Source: Kineosporia mesophila
GTDB taxonomy: Bacteria; Actinomycetota; Actinomycetes; Actinomycetales; Kineosporiaceae
Assembly: GCF_021129235.1 (NCBI RefSeq)
Contig: NZ_JAJOMA010000004.1
Span: 300,437 to 364,436 of the forward strand
Length of the DNA: 64,000 nucleotides
Direction of reading: 5' to 3'
Made by a program: the position numbers and the translations under genes. The notes beneath the pieces were generated by a model, which saw only the letters and a program-made list of their open reading frames with translations, had not been told where the DNA came from and did not search any database. Positions 17,339-26,940 of this stretch are shown piece by piece; the stretch's first letter is position 1, and every line of letters starts with the position of its first letter.

Positions 17339-17820
17339 GCAACTCCCCCGTAACCGATCTGGTCTTCCGCGACGTCCCGTTCGACAGCCCCGAAGCGGTC
17401 TCCCTGATCGCCGAGGTCCAGCAGGAGTACGTGGTCCGCTACGGCGGACCGGACGACACCCCCGTCGACCCGGCCGAATTCGCTCCGCCCACCGGCCTGT
17501 TCACCATCGCCGAGGCCGGTGGCGAGCTCGCCGGCTGCGTCGGCCTGCGTGGTAACCCCGCGGAGGGTGAGGGCTCGGTGGAGATGAAGCGGCTGTACGT
17601 GCGCCCCGGGTTCCGCCGTCACGGCCTGGCTCGGCGCCTGCTGGCCTCGGCCGAGCTGCGCGCGATGGCCCTGGGCTACACCCGCCTGATCCTGGAGACC
17701 GGCACGAAGCAGCCCGAGGCCGTGGCCCTTTACCGCAGCGCGGGCTACCAGCCGCACGCCGGCTTCGGTCTCTACAAGGACGAGGAAGGCTCGCTCCACT
17801 TCGCGAAGAACCTGGACTAG
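17326..17820 (+). CDS. GNAT-family N-acetyltransferase
   Basis: A 164-residue protein with the GNAT acetyl-CoA site: VEMKRLYVRPGFRRHGLARR (motif A, residues about 86-105), then LILETGTKQPEAVALYRSAGY. It probably acetylates a small amine or drug-like molecule. ATG at 17326 overlaps the VOC gene by 13 bp; GTG at 17335 in a GTGA overlap is an alternative start. It forms a two-gene unit with the VOC protein, placed against the reading direction of the surrounding nuo2 genes. Its stop shares the CTAG of the nuoH2 stop. Confidence 0.87.
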   Translation: MGAVSNSPVTDLVFRDVPFDSPEAVSLIAEVQQEYVVRYGGPDDTPVDPAEFAPPTGLFTIAEAGGELAGCVGLRGNPAEGEGSVEMKRLYVRPGFRRHGLARRLLASAELRAMALGYTRLILETGTKQPEAVALYRSAGYQPHAGFGLYKDEEGSLHFAKNLD

Positions 17821-18791
17821 GTTCCCCGGACCACGACGACCACCGCGGTGAGGGCCAGCTGGGCCAGGGCGATGGGCACGAGCCCCGCCCAGGCCAGTCT
17901 CTGGAGCTGGTCCTCCCGCAGTCGTGGCCAGGCCACCCGCAGCCAGATCACCACGATCGCCACCAGCCCGGTCTTCAGCAGCGTCCAGAGCGGGCCCAGC
18001 GTGCCGGTGAACGGGCCGTGCCAGCCGCCGAGGAACAGCACCGCGGTCAGCGCGGACAGCACCACGATGCCCGCGTACTCGCTGAGCAGGAACAACGCGA
18101 ACCGCAGCCCGGTGTACTCGGTGTAGGGACCGGCCACCAGCTCGGAGTCGGCGATCGGCATGTCGAACGGCGGACGCTGCACCTCGGCCAGCCCCGCCAC
18201 CACGAACACGATCAGGGCCGGGGCCTGCCAGAACAGCCACCACCACTGCCAGGCCTCACCGATGCCCGTCAGCGACAGCGTGCCCGCGGCCATCGCCACG
18301 CTCGCCGCCGCCAGCACCAGCGGCAGCTCGTAGGCCAGGAGCTGCGCCGCCGCGCGCATCGAGCCCAGCAGGGCGTACTTGTTCCCGCTCGACCAGCCCG
18401 CCATCAGGGTGCCCAGCACCGCGACGGCGCTCGCCGCCAGCACGAACAGCAGCCCGGCGTCGACATCCGCCGCCACCCAGTCCGGGCTCAGCGGGATCAC
18501 CGCCATCGCCACCAGGTAGGGCACCAGCGCCACCCCGGGCGCCAGCCGGAACACGCCCGCGTCGGCCCGGTCCGGGACGATGTCTTCTTTCTGCAGGAAC
18601 TTCACCCCGTCGGCCACGAGCTGCGCCCACCCGTGGAAACCCCCGGCATACATCGGCCCCAGCCGCCCCTGCATGTGCGCCATCACCTTGTGCTCGGTCT
18701 GCCCGACCACCAGCGGCAGGGTGAGGAACGCGACCAGCACGGCCAGCGTGCGCAGCACCATCTCGGCCAGGAGACCGGCGTCGAGGGTCAT
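17817..18791 (-). CDS. nuoH2: Nuo2 complex, subunit H
   Basis: A 324-residue membrane protein with the NuoH core: GWAQLVADGVKFLQKEDIVP (the loop lining the quinone chamber), GWSSGNKYALLGSMRAAAQL and FDMPIADSELVAGPYTEYTG with its conserved acidic residues. NuoH forms the membrane side of the quinone tunnel and joins the arms of the complex. It overlaps nuoC2 by 4 bp. No nuoD, E, F or G lies between nuoC2 and nuoH2. The cluster is broken after this gene by the opposed GNAT/VOC pair. Confidence 0.93.
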   Translation of the reverse strand: MTLDAGLLAEMVLRTLAVLVAFLTLPLVVGQTEHKVMAHMQGRLGPMYAGGFHGWAQLVADGVKFLQKEDIVPDRADAGVFRLAPGVALVPYLVAMAVIPLSPDWVAADVDAGLLFVLAASAVAVLGTLMAGWSSGNKYALLGSMRAAAQLLAYELPLVLAAASVAMAAGTLSLTGIGEAWQWWWLFWQAPALIVFVVAGLAEVQRPPFDMPIADSELVAGPYTEYTGLRFALFLLSEYAGIVVLSALTAVLFLGGWHGPFTGTLGPLWTLLKTGLVAIVVIWLRVAWPRLREDQLQRLAWAGLVPIALAQLALTAVVVVVRGT

Positions 18792-19816
18792 GCGTCGCGC
18801 TCGGGTGGGGGTGGGGGACTGGATGCGTTCGGTTCGGACGAGCCGGCGGGGCCAGTGGTGCCGGCCGATTCAGAGACGGTGGAGGTTGTGGAGGCTTCCG
18901 TCGCATCGGCGGAGGTGGTCGTTCCGGACCTGACAGATGTGGCCGGATCGGCAGCCTCGGTCGGCCTGGCCACTCGGCTTGTCGCCCGGGCGATCCTGGC
19001 GGGGCGCTCGGGGATGCCTGCCCGAGGGGCTCGGCGTGGTGGCTCGGGGGCGTCGACTCGCGGAGCGCCGGGTTCATGGGGGCCCCAGGACGGGTCCGGG
19101 ACTCCGGGGGGCAGGGTCTTGCGGCGGGTGGGGACCTTCGTGCCGGAGTCGCCTGGGTCTTTGGCGCCGGGCCAGGCCTTGGCGGCCCGGGCGGCCAGGA
19201 CGAACGACTTGCGCAGCGGGGTGCCCTCGAAACCGTCGGGCAGCAGCAGTGGACGCAGCCCAGCCCCCGAGCCGTCGGAGAAGCCGGTGAAGGCCAGGCC
19301 GAACATCTCGTGGGTCTCGCGCTCGTGCCAGGCCACGCCCGGCCACAGCGACGTGAGGCTCGGCAGGTTCAGGTCTGCGTTCGGCACCCGGGTACGCAGC
19401 AGCAGGCGGCGCACCGTGCGGTCGGACGAGCCGAACGAGTCGGAACCGGCCAGGTGCAGCACCACGTCGAGCCCGGCCGGATCGCCGTCGGGCTCGTCCA
19501 CCGCCGAGAGCCAGTCGAGGAAGTCGAGATCCAGTTCGTCGCGGGCGCAGGTGGCCGCCGCGACCCAGCCGGCAGCGGGGACATCGACCACCGGGGTGCC
19601 GGCGGCGTCTGCGCTCACCGTGACCAGTGGTGCCCCGGCCCTCTGATCGACCGGCCCCGCGGCTTCCGGATCGGCCCCGCGGCTGACCGGTGCGCCCTCG
19701 TGGCCTGCCCGGGCGCCCCCGCTCTCCGGGTCGGCACTGTCCGCCACCGCAGCCTTGCGCAGTGCGGCCGTGAACCAGGTCGCGAGTACGTCGCCCTCGG
19801 CGAGACGGGGGGTCAC
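18788..19816 (-). CDS. nuoC2: Nuo2 complex, subunit C with long disordered tail
   Basis: A 342-residue protein. The middle (about residues 70-195) is a NuoC domain with [16 protein letters not shown] and a final RKSFVL, the usual end of NuoC. Upstream is a variable N-terminal region of about 65 residues, and downstream a tail of about 145 residues rich in Pro, Ala, Arg, Ser and Thr with no recognisable domain. The NuoD fusion partner found in some complexes is absent. The tail is still in good reading frame and overlaps the nuoH2 start, so it is translated rather than an annotation artefact. Its role is unknown. Confidence 0.85.
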   Translation of the reverse strand: MTPRLAEGDVLATWFTAALRKAAVADSADPESGGARAGHEGAPVSRGADPEAAGPVDQRAGAPLVTVSADAAGTPVVDVPAAGWVAAATCARDELDLDFLDWLSAVDEPDGDPAGLDVVLHLAGSDSFGSSDRTVRRLLLRTRVPNADLNLPSLTSLWPGVAWHERETHEMFGLAFTGFSDGSGAGLRPLLLPDGFEGTPLRKSFVLAARAAKAWPGAKDPGDSGTKVPTRRKTLPPGVPDPSWGPHEPGAPRVDAPEPPRRAPRAGIPERPARIARATSRVARPTEAADPATSVRSGTTTSADATEASTTSTVSESAGTTGPAGSSEPNASSPPPPPERDA

Positions 19817-20439
19817 GAGCCGGAGCCCCTCGAGACCAGACCGCGGCTCAGGCTCGCCGCCCCACGCCGTCGCGATCCGTAGCGCGCGGCGAGGTTCTCG
19901 GTGGCGATCTTCTCCTGCAGCTTCACGATGCCCTGGAGCAGCGCCTCGGGGCGGGGCGGGCAGCCGGGCACGTAGACGTCGATGGGGATGATCTGGTCGA
20001 CGCCCTTCGTCACGCAGTACGAATCCCAGTACGGGCCGCCGGAGTTGGAGCAGGCGCCGAACGAGATGGCGTATTTCGGCTCGGGCATCTGCTCCCAGAG
20101 CCGGCGCACGGCGGGGGCCATCTTGTCGGTGACCGTGCCGGAGACCACCATCAGGTCGGCCTGGCGCGGCCCGTTGGCGAACGGGATCACGCCCAGCCGG
20201 ATGAAGTCGTGGCGGGCCATGCTGGCGGCGATGAACTCGATGGCGCAGCAGGCCAGGCCGAAGTTGAACACCCAGAGCGAATAACGCCGCCCCCAGTTCA
20301 GCACCAGCCGCAGGGGGTGTGGGGCGACGGCGTTCAGCGGGCCGAGCTCGGTGGGCACCTCGGACCGCAGCACCGGCATCGGCAGCGCGGTCTTGGGCGA
20401 GATGCCCCGGGCGCCACCACCTGGCCTGGTCAGATCCAT
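19813..20439 (-). CDS. nuoB2: Nuo2 complex, subunit B (N2 cluster)
   Basis: A 208-residue protein holding all four N2 cluster cysteines: the tandem pair in FGLACCAIE (near residues 61-62), one in [10 protein letters not shown] and one in [10 protein letters not shown]. The terminal [4Fe-4S] cluster that hands electrons to quinone should therefore be present. In known complexes NuoB forms the quinone head-group pocket together with NuoD, which is missing from this cluster. It overlaps nuoA2 by 10 bp and nuoC2 by 4 bp. It is readily distinguished from NuoB1 at 48372 by its N- and C-terminal extensions. Confidence 0.94.
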   Translation of the reverse strand: MDLTRPGGGARGISPKTALPMPVLRSEVPTELGPLNAVAPHPLRLVLNWGRRYSLWVFNFGLACCAIEFIAASMARHDFIRLGVIPFANGPRQADLMVVSGTVTDKMAPAVRRLWEQMPEPKYAISFGACSNSGGPYWDSYCVTKGVDQIIPIDVYVPGCPPRPEALLQGIVKLQEKIATENLAARYGSRRRGAASLSRGLVSRGSGS

Positions 20440-20792
20440 CGCAGCACCCCGCGGCGGATGGCGTGGATCAGGCCGATGGCGATGACGCCGAGGAAGACAC
20501 CCATCTCACCCAGCGTGGCCCAGCCGAGATCCTTGACCACGGTGACCCAGGGAAACAGGTACACCGCGTCGACCGCGAAGATCAGGTAGAGGAACGCGTA
20601 GAGGTAGTAGCGGATCTGGCTCTGGGCCCAGCCCGACCCCTCGGCGTCGACCCCGCTCTCGTAGGTGAGCGATTTCTCGGCCGAGCACACCTGCGGGCGC
20701 AGGGCCCGGGCCGCCCCCATCGCCCCGGCGAACAGCAGCACCCCGGCCGCGATCACCGTGGCGACGATCAGGTACGTCTCCAGCCCCTCCAT
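20430..20792 (-). CDS. nuoA2: Nuo2 complex, subunit A
   Basis: A 120-residue, three-helix membrane protein with the NuoA patterns [15 protein letters not shown] (conserved acidic loop) and [22 protein letters not shown]. It is the first gene of nuo2. There is no good Shine-Dalgarno site, and a -10-like hexamer ends 8 nt before the ATG, so translation may begin on a leaderless mRNA. The order A-B-C-H follows the canonical operon with D-G deleted or never present. Confidence 0.94.
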   Translation of the reverse strand: MEGLETYLIVATVIAAGVLLFAGAMGAARALRPQVCSAEKSLTYESGVDAEGSGWAQSQIRYYLYAFLYLIFAVDAVYLFPWVTVVKDLGWATLGEMGVFLGVIAIGLIHAIRRGVLRWI

Positions 20793-20800
20793 GAGGAACG

Positions 20801-20806
20801 ACTGTA
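20801..20806 (-). promoter_or_regulatory. Possible -10 box for a leaderless nuoA2 transcript
   Basis: TACAGT on the minus strand fits TAnnnT and ends 8 nt before the nuoA2 ATG. A convincing -35 was not found. This is the most likely start of the nuo2 A-H transcript. Confidence 0.4.
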
Positions 20807-20844
20807 GCGACCACCACCGACAGAACCGGGGGACAAACGCGGGC

Positions 20845-21153
20845 TCAGACCGGCAGACCGAACGCCGCGCGCCGGTTCGCGGGCACCAGCTCGAGGTAGT
20901 CCGGGTGCTTCTCCACGAACGCCTTGACGAAGGGACAGACCGGGAGGATCTTCGACCCCCGCTCGCGCTCGATGTCGAGGGCCGCGCGGATCAGCTGGGT
21001 GGCCAGACCCTGACCACCGAACTTCTCGCCGATCTCGGTGTGCACGAAGCTCACCACCGGGCCGGGCCCGCGGTGCTCGGTGAACCCGGCCGGCTCGCCG
21101 TCGACCCAGATCTCGAAGCGGTTCTCGTCACGATTTTCCCGTACCTCGGCCAT
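20845..21153 (-). CDS. Small GNAT-like acetyltransferase (NATD1/YjdJ type)
   Basis: A 102-residue protein that is essentially one minimal acetyl-CoA-binding module: FEIWVDGEPAGFTEHR, then FVHTEIGEKFGGQGLATQLI (cofactor loop), ending with KILPVCPFVKAFVEKHPDY. This is the COG2388 family, widespread and of unknown substrate. It starts with ATG at 21153 and is a single gene upstream of nuoA2 on the same strand, with 52 bp between. Confidence 0.88.
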   Translation of the reverse strand: MAEVRENRDENRFEIWVDGEPAGFTEHRGPGPVVSFVHTEIGEKFGGQGLATQLIRAALDIERERGSKILPVCPFVKAFVEKHPDYLELVPANRRAAFGLPV

Positions 21154-21251
21154 CCGTCATGAGAACACACGGGCCCTCCTGATCATCAGGGGTACCCCAG
21201 CGTGATGACGTGGTGAATTTCCTGGTCGCGAACCGATGCCCCACAGACCCG

Positions 21252-21296
21252 GATGCGTTAACCGCATCTGCGAGGCCAAACCCGCAGCTATACACT
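21252..21296 (+). promoter_or_regulatory. Palindrome and -10 region upstream of the ABC importer
   Basis: GATGCG (21252-21257) and CGCATC (21263-21268) are inverted around TTAAC, followed 20 bp later by TATACACT (21289-21296), which contains TATACA and TACACT -10 candidates. The layout suits a regulated promoter for the three-gene transporter operon. No regulator is identified. Confidence 0.4.
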
Positions 21297-21331
21297 CAAC
21301 CGCCGAATCCTGCGCTGACCTTGGAGTATCG

Positions 21332-22201
21332 ATGTCCCGCCGACTGCCCGCCGCCGGCACCGCAATTCTCGCCCTGCTGGCCGTCGCGGCCTGCGCACCC
21401 GCCGACTCGAACGACGGGGCGAGCGCCTCGTCCTCCAGTTCCGCGTCCTCGTGCACACCTGCCGACCTGGACACGCTGACCGCGAGCACCCTGACCATCG
21501 GGACCGACAAGCCCGCCTACGAGCCCTGGTTCGAGGACGACGACCCGACCAACGGCAAGGGCTTCGAGTCGGCCGTGGCCTACGCCGTGGCCAAGCAGCT
21601 CGGCTACACCGACGACCAGGTGAAGTGGGAGACGGTGACCTTCACCGCCGCGGTGCAGCCGGGCAGGAAGAGCTTCGACTTCGACATCAACCAGTTCTCG
21701 ATCAACGACGAGCGCAAGCAGGCCGTGGACTTCTCCAGCGGCTACTACGACGTGACCCAGGCGGTCGTGGCGCTCAAGGGCAACAAGGCCGCGAGCGTCA
21801 CCAGCCTGGCCGGCCTCAAGGACCTGAAGCTCGGCGCCCAGGTGGGCACCACCAGCTACAACGCCATCACGTCGGAGATCGACCCGAGCAAGACGCCGGC
21901 GGTGTTCGACGACAACGACAAGGCCAAGCTGGCGCTGAACAACGGCCAGATCGACGGCCTGGTGGTCGACCTGCCCACGGCCCTCTACCTGGCCTCCGCC
22001 GAGCTCGACGACGGTGTGGTGGTGGGCCAGCTGCCCGCCACCAGCGACACGCCGGAGCAGTTCGGTCTGGTGCTGGGCAAGGACAGCTCGCTGACCAGCT
22101 GCGTCAGCCAGGCCGTGGATGCCCTGCGCGCGGACGGCACGCTGGACAAGATCGAGACGCAGTGGCTGACCGAGTCGGCCGGGGCGCCTGAGCTGAAGTG
22201 A
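21332..22201 (+). CDS. ABC importer substrate-binding lipoprotein (polar amino-acid type)
   Basis: A 289-residue protein with a lipoprotein signal peptide (hydrophobic stretch to residue 20, lipobox VAAC), a Ser-rich linker and a family 3 periplasmic-binding-protein fold: TLTIGTDKPAYEPW, FDFDINQFSINDERKQAVDFS and GAQVGTTSY. It captures a small polar solute, probably an amino acid, outside the membrane. ATG at 21332 has GGAG 5 nt upstream. Its stop overlaps the permease start (GTGA). Confidence 0.92.
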   Translation: MSRRLPAAGTAILALLAVAACAPADSNDGASASSSSSASSCTPADLDTLTASTLTIGTDKPAYEPWFEDDDPTNGKGFESAVAYAVAKQLGYTDDQVKWETVTFTAAVQPGRKSFDFDINQFSINDERKQAVDFSSGYYDVTQAVVALKGNKAASVTSLAGLKDLKLGAQVGTTSYNAITSEIDPSKTPAVFDDNDKAKLALNNGQIDGLVVDLPTALYLASAELDDGVVVGQLPATSDTPEQFGLVLGKDSSLTSCVSQAVDALRADGTLDKIETQWLTESAGAPELK

Positions 22202-23061
22202 GTTCTGCCGAGGACACCTGGAGCCCGTCCGCCCTCCAGCGGGAACGGGACGCGTACCGCAAGCGCCAGGGTCTGCGATCGCTGCTGATCGCGGGCCTGA
22301 GCACCCTCGTCGTCGGGGGTGCGCTGATCACGGCCGTGGTGTCGGCCCCCGGCTGGGAACGCACCCGCACCACGTTCTTCAACTGGGACAAGGCCGTCGA
22401 GTCCTTCCCGGCCGTGCTGGCCGGTTTCTGGATCAACGTCCAGGTCTTCGCGGTCAGCGCCCTGTGCGTGCTGATCGTCGGCATGGCCCTCGCGGTACTG
22501 AAAACGCTGCGGGGTCCGGTGTTCTGGCCGCTGCGGGCACTGGCGACGGTGTACGTGGACGTCTTCCGGGGCCTGCCGCTGATCCTGGTGCTGCTGCTGG
22601 TCGGGTTCGGCGTTCCCGCGCTGAACCTGACCGGGGTGCCGACGGACCCGATCGTGCTGGGGTGCGTGGCCCTGGTGCTGACCTACTCGGCGTACGTCGC
22701 CGAGGTGTTCCGGGCCGGCATCGAGTCGGTGCACCCGAGTCAGCGGGCCGCGGCCCGGTCGCTGGGCCTGAGCGGACCGCAGAGCCTGCGGTACGTGGTG
22801 CTGCCGCAGGCCGTGCGCCGGGTGGTGCCGCCACTGCTGAACGACCTGGCCTCGCTGACCAAGGACTCGGGCCTGATCTCGGTGCTCGGCGCCGCGATCG
22901 ACGCGGTGCGGGCGGCCCAGATCGAGACCGCGACCAGCTTCAACTTCACCCCGTACGTGGTGGCCGGGGCCCTGTTCCTGGTGCTGACCATCCCGCTGAC
23001 CCGGCTCACCGACCGGGCGGCACGGCGTTACGGGGCCGTCCCGGGCGGAGGCCATCTGTGA
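22198..23061 (+). CDS. ABC importer permease (His/Glu/Gln/Arg/opine type)
   Basis: A 287-residue membrane protein with an unusually long charged cytoplasmic N-terminus, an extra N-terminal helix (about 30-50) and the standard five-helix HEQRO-type permease core. The EAA loop reads RAAARSLGLSGPQSLRYVVL (about 181-200), the site that touches the ATPase. A single permease gene suggests a homodimeric channel. It overlaps the binding-protein gene and the ATPase gene by 4 bp each. Confidence 0.93.
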   Translation: MSSAEDTWSPSALQRERDAYRKRQGLRSLLIAGLSTLVVGGALITAVVSAPGWERTRTTFFNWDKAVESFPAVLAGFWINVQVFAVSALCVLIVGMALAVLKTLRGPVFWPLRALATVYVDVFRGLPLILVLLLVGFGVPALNLTGVPTDPIVLGCVALVLTYSAYVAEVFRAGIESVHPSQRAAARSLGLSGPQSLRYVVLPQAVRRVVPPLLNDLASLTKDSGLISVLGAAIDAVRAAQIETATSFNFTPYVVAGALFLVLTIPLTRLTDRAARRYGAVPGGGHL

Positions 23062-23804
23062 GCGCGCTGCTCGGTATCGAGAACCTGCGCAAGAGTTACG
23101 GGCGCAGTGTGGTGCTGCGCGATTTCAGCCTGGACGTGGACGAGCACGACGTGGTGGTGCTGATCGGCGCCTCCGGCTCGGGCAAGTCCACGCTGCTGCG
23201 CTGCATCGACCTGCTGGAGACCGTCGACGACGGCGTGATCGAGCTGCAGGGCCGGGACATCACCGATCCGCGGGTGAACGCCGACGAGGTGCGCTCGAGG
23301 ATCGGCATCGTGTTCCAGTCGTTCAACCTGTTCCCGCACCTCACCGTGCTGGACAACATCACGCTGGCGCCGCGCAAGGTGCACGGCGTCCCGGCCGAAC
23401 TGGCGCGCGAGCGGGCGCTGGTGACGCTGGAGCGGGTGGGCCTGAAGGACCGGGCGGACGCCTATCCCGACCATCTGTCCGGTGGTCAGCAGCAGCGCGT
23501 CGCGATCGCCCGGTCGCTGGTCAACGACCCCGTGCTGATGCTGTTCGACGAGGTCACGTCGGCTCTCGACCCGGAACTGGTGGGCGAGGTGCTGGCGATG
23601 CTGCGGGACCTGAAGTCCGAGGGCATGACCATGCTGGTGGCCACCCACGAGATGGGTTTCGCCCGCCAGGTCGCCGACCACGTGTGTTTTCTCGATGGTG
23701 GACGCGTGCTGGAACGGGGGGCCCCGGAGCAGGTTCTCGGGGAGCCGACGCAGGATCGCACGCGCCAGTTCCTGCGGCGGATCATCGAGGCGGGAAGGCT
23801 CTAA
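23058..23804 (+). CDS. ABC importer ATPase (polar amino-acid type, GlnQ-like)
   Basis: A 248-residue cytosolic ATPase with Walker A GASGSGKST, Q-loop FQSFNLFPHLTVLDN, signature LSGGQQQR, Walker B VLMLFDEVTSALDPE and switch His in VATHEMGFA. The last motif is typical of the polar amino-acid subfamily. It starts with GTG at 23058 in a GTGA overlap with the permease stop, with GGAGG upstream. It is the last gene of the operon, followed at once by a strong hairpin. Confidence 0.95.
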   Translation: MSALLGIENLRKSYGRSVVLRDFSLDVDEHDVVVLIGASGSGKSTLLRCIDLLETVDDGVIELQGRDITDPRVNADEVRSRIGIVFQSFNLFPHLTVLDNITLAPRKVHGVPAELARERALVTLERVGLKDRADAYPDHLSGGQQQRVAIARSLVNDPVLMLFDEVTSALDPELVGEVLAMLRDLKSEGMTMLVATHEMGFARQVADHVCFLDGGRVLERGAPEQVLGEPTQDRTRQFLRRIIEAGRL

Positions 23805-23818
23805 CAAGAACAGAATGC

Positions 23819-23860
23819 AGGACGCGTATCAGCTCGCCTACGCGAGCTGATACGCGTCCT
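23819..23860. terminator. Strong bidirectional terminator between the importer and LysR genes
   Basis: A perfect 19-bp stem (23819-23837 with 23842-23860) with a CTAC loop, then TCAATTCTT on the plus strand. It stands between convergent genes. The stem ends (AGGACGCG...CGCGTCCT) and the following TCAATT match the palindrome at 59609-59658. Confidence 0.88.
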
Positions 23861-23866
23861 CAATTC

Positions 23867-24796
23867 TTATCTCTGACTGCGACCCCGCAGCGCGATGGTG
23901 AGCAGGTCGGAGGCCGGGCCGCGGGGTGAGCTGCCCAGTGGCCAGACGGCCAGCAGACGGCGGTCGAGGGCCAGGCCGGTGACGGCGACCGTGCGCAGCC
24001 GGCCGGAGGCCACGTCGTCGGCCACCGCCAGCGTGCTCAGCATGGCCGGACCGGCCCCCGCCAGCACCGCACCCCGCACGGCCGCGGTACCGGACAGCTC
24101 CAGCAGCGGCTCGGTGCTCTGGTGACCCACCGCCTCGAGCGCGACCTCAAGCGCCCGCCGGGTGCCGGACCCGGCCTCCCGGGAGACCAGCGGCGTGGCG
24201 GCCAGTTCGGCCGCGTCGACCGGGCGCCGACGCCGTGACCAGGGATGACCGGCGGGAACGACCAGCACCAGGGAGTCCGTGCCGATCTCCCGCCAGGCCA
24301 GGTCGTCGGGGGCGGCCGGGCCCTCGACGAACCCCAGACCGGCCCGGCCGTCGCGCACCCGCTCGGCGACCTCCTCGGAGTTGGTCGCGGTCAGCTGCAC
24401 CGACAGCTCGTCGTGCCGGGCCTCGACCTGGTGCCGCAGGGTGACCAGCCAGCGCGGCATCAGGTACTCCGCGACGGTCAGGCTGGCGGCCACGCGCAGA
24501 CGGGCGTGGTGCTCGGCCCGCAACGCCGCGACGCTGGCCTCCAGCCCGGCGGCGAGTTCGGTGAGCTGCCCGGCCCAGTCGGCGACCAGGGCCCCGGCGG
24601 TGGTGAGGGTCGACCCCTGCCGGCTGCGCCGCAGCACCTGCACGCCGAGGGTGGCCTCGAGACGGCGGATGCGTTCGCTGGTGGCCTGCTGGCTGATGTG
24701 GTGCTCCCGCGCCGCGGCGCCCAGACTGCCGGTGCGGGCCACCGAGAGCAGCAGGTCGAGCGCCGTGAGTTCGGGCACCCGCGGGGACAGTGGCAT
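23867..24796 (-). CDS. LysR-family transcriptional regulator
   Basis: A 309-residue protein with a LysR winged HTH (residues about 9-68: LLLSVARTGSLGAAARE, ISQQATSERIRRLEATLG) and a periplasmic-binding-like effector domain. It is divergent from korA, so korAB is a candidate target besides its own gene; this is inferred from position only. A -10-like TAACCT ends 7 nt before the ATG and there is no clear Shine-Dalgarno site, so the mRNA may be leaderless. Confidence 0.92.
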   Translation of the reverse strand: MPLSPRVPELTALDLLLSVARTGSLGAAAREHHISQQATSERIRRLEATLGVQVLRRSRQGSTLTTAGALVADWAGQLTELAAGLEASVAALRAEHHARLRVAASLTVAEYLMPRWLVTLRHQVEARHDELSVQLTATNSEEVAERVRDGRAGLGFVEGPAAPDDLAWREIGTDSLVLVVPAGHPWSRRRRPVDAAELAATPLVSREAGSGTRRALEVALEAVGHQSTEPLLELSGTAAVRGAVLAGAGPAMLSTLAVADDVASGRLRTVAVTGLALDRRLLAVWPLGSSPRGPASDLLTIALRGRSQR

Positions 24797-24803
24797 GTGA
24801 TCC

Positions 24804-24835
24804 AGGTTAGCCCCGTCACAAGGCCAACTTGTGAC
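24804..24835. promoter_or_regulatory. LysR promoter and palindromic operator candidate
   Basis: A perfect 8-bp inverted repeat GTCACAAG-GCCAA-CTTGTGAC (24815-24835) lies 18 bp upstream of the LysR ATG. TAACCT (24809-24804, minus strand) is the -10 candidate. A LysR-type protein binding here could repress itself and act on the divergent korA. Confidence 0.55.
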
Positions 24836-25058
24836 CGCACAGGGCCGAAGGCACTAGCCAACGGGCCGAGCCCGGCGCAAGGTGGTGCACTGTGTCCCGT
24901 CCGTGCCCGGTACACCGACGCCATCAGCGGATCACCCGAACTCAGGGGAATCTCAATGACGTGCGACCCGCCCCACAGCGAGACACTGAACCCGGTGCCC
25001 GCGAACCACGGGGTGGAACGACACTCGGGTACAGCCAGGTGCGACTGAGGAGAACTTC

Positions 25059-26939
<1,881 letters not shown>

Positions 26940-26940
26940 C

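Noticed and set aside
17817..19816. A hidden NuoD fused to NuoC2 or in another frame
   Set aside because: The NuoC2 tail has no NuoD motif, the nuoH2 start overlaps the nuoC2 stop, and no other frame in the interval shows HPSTHG-type sequence.
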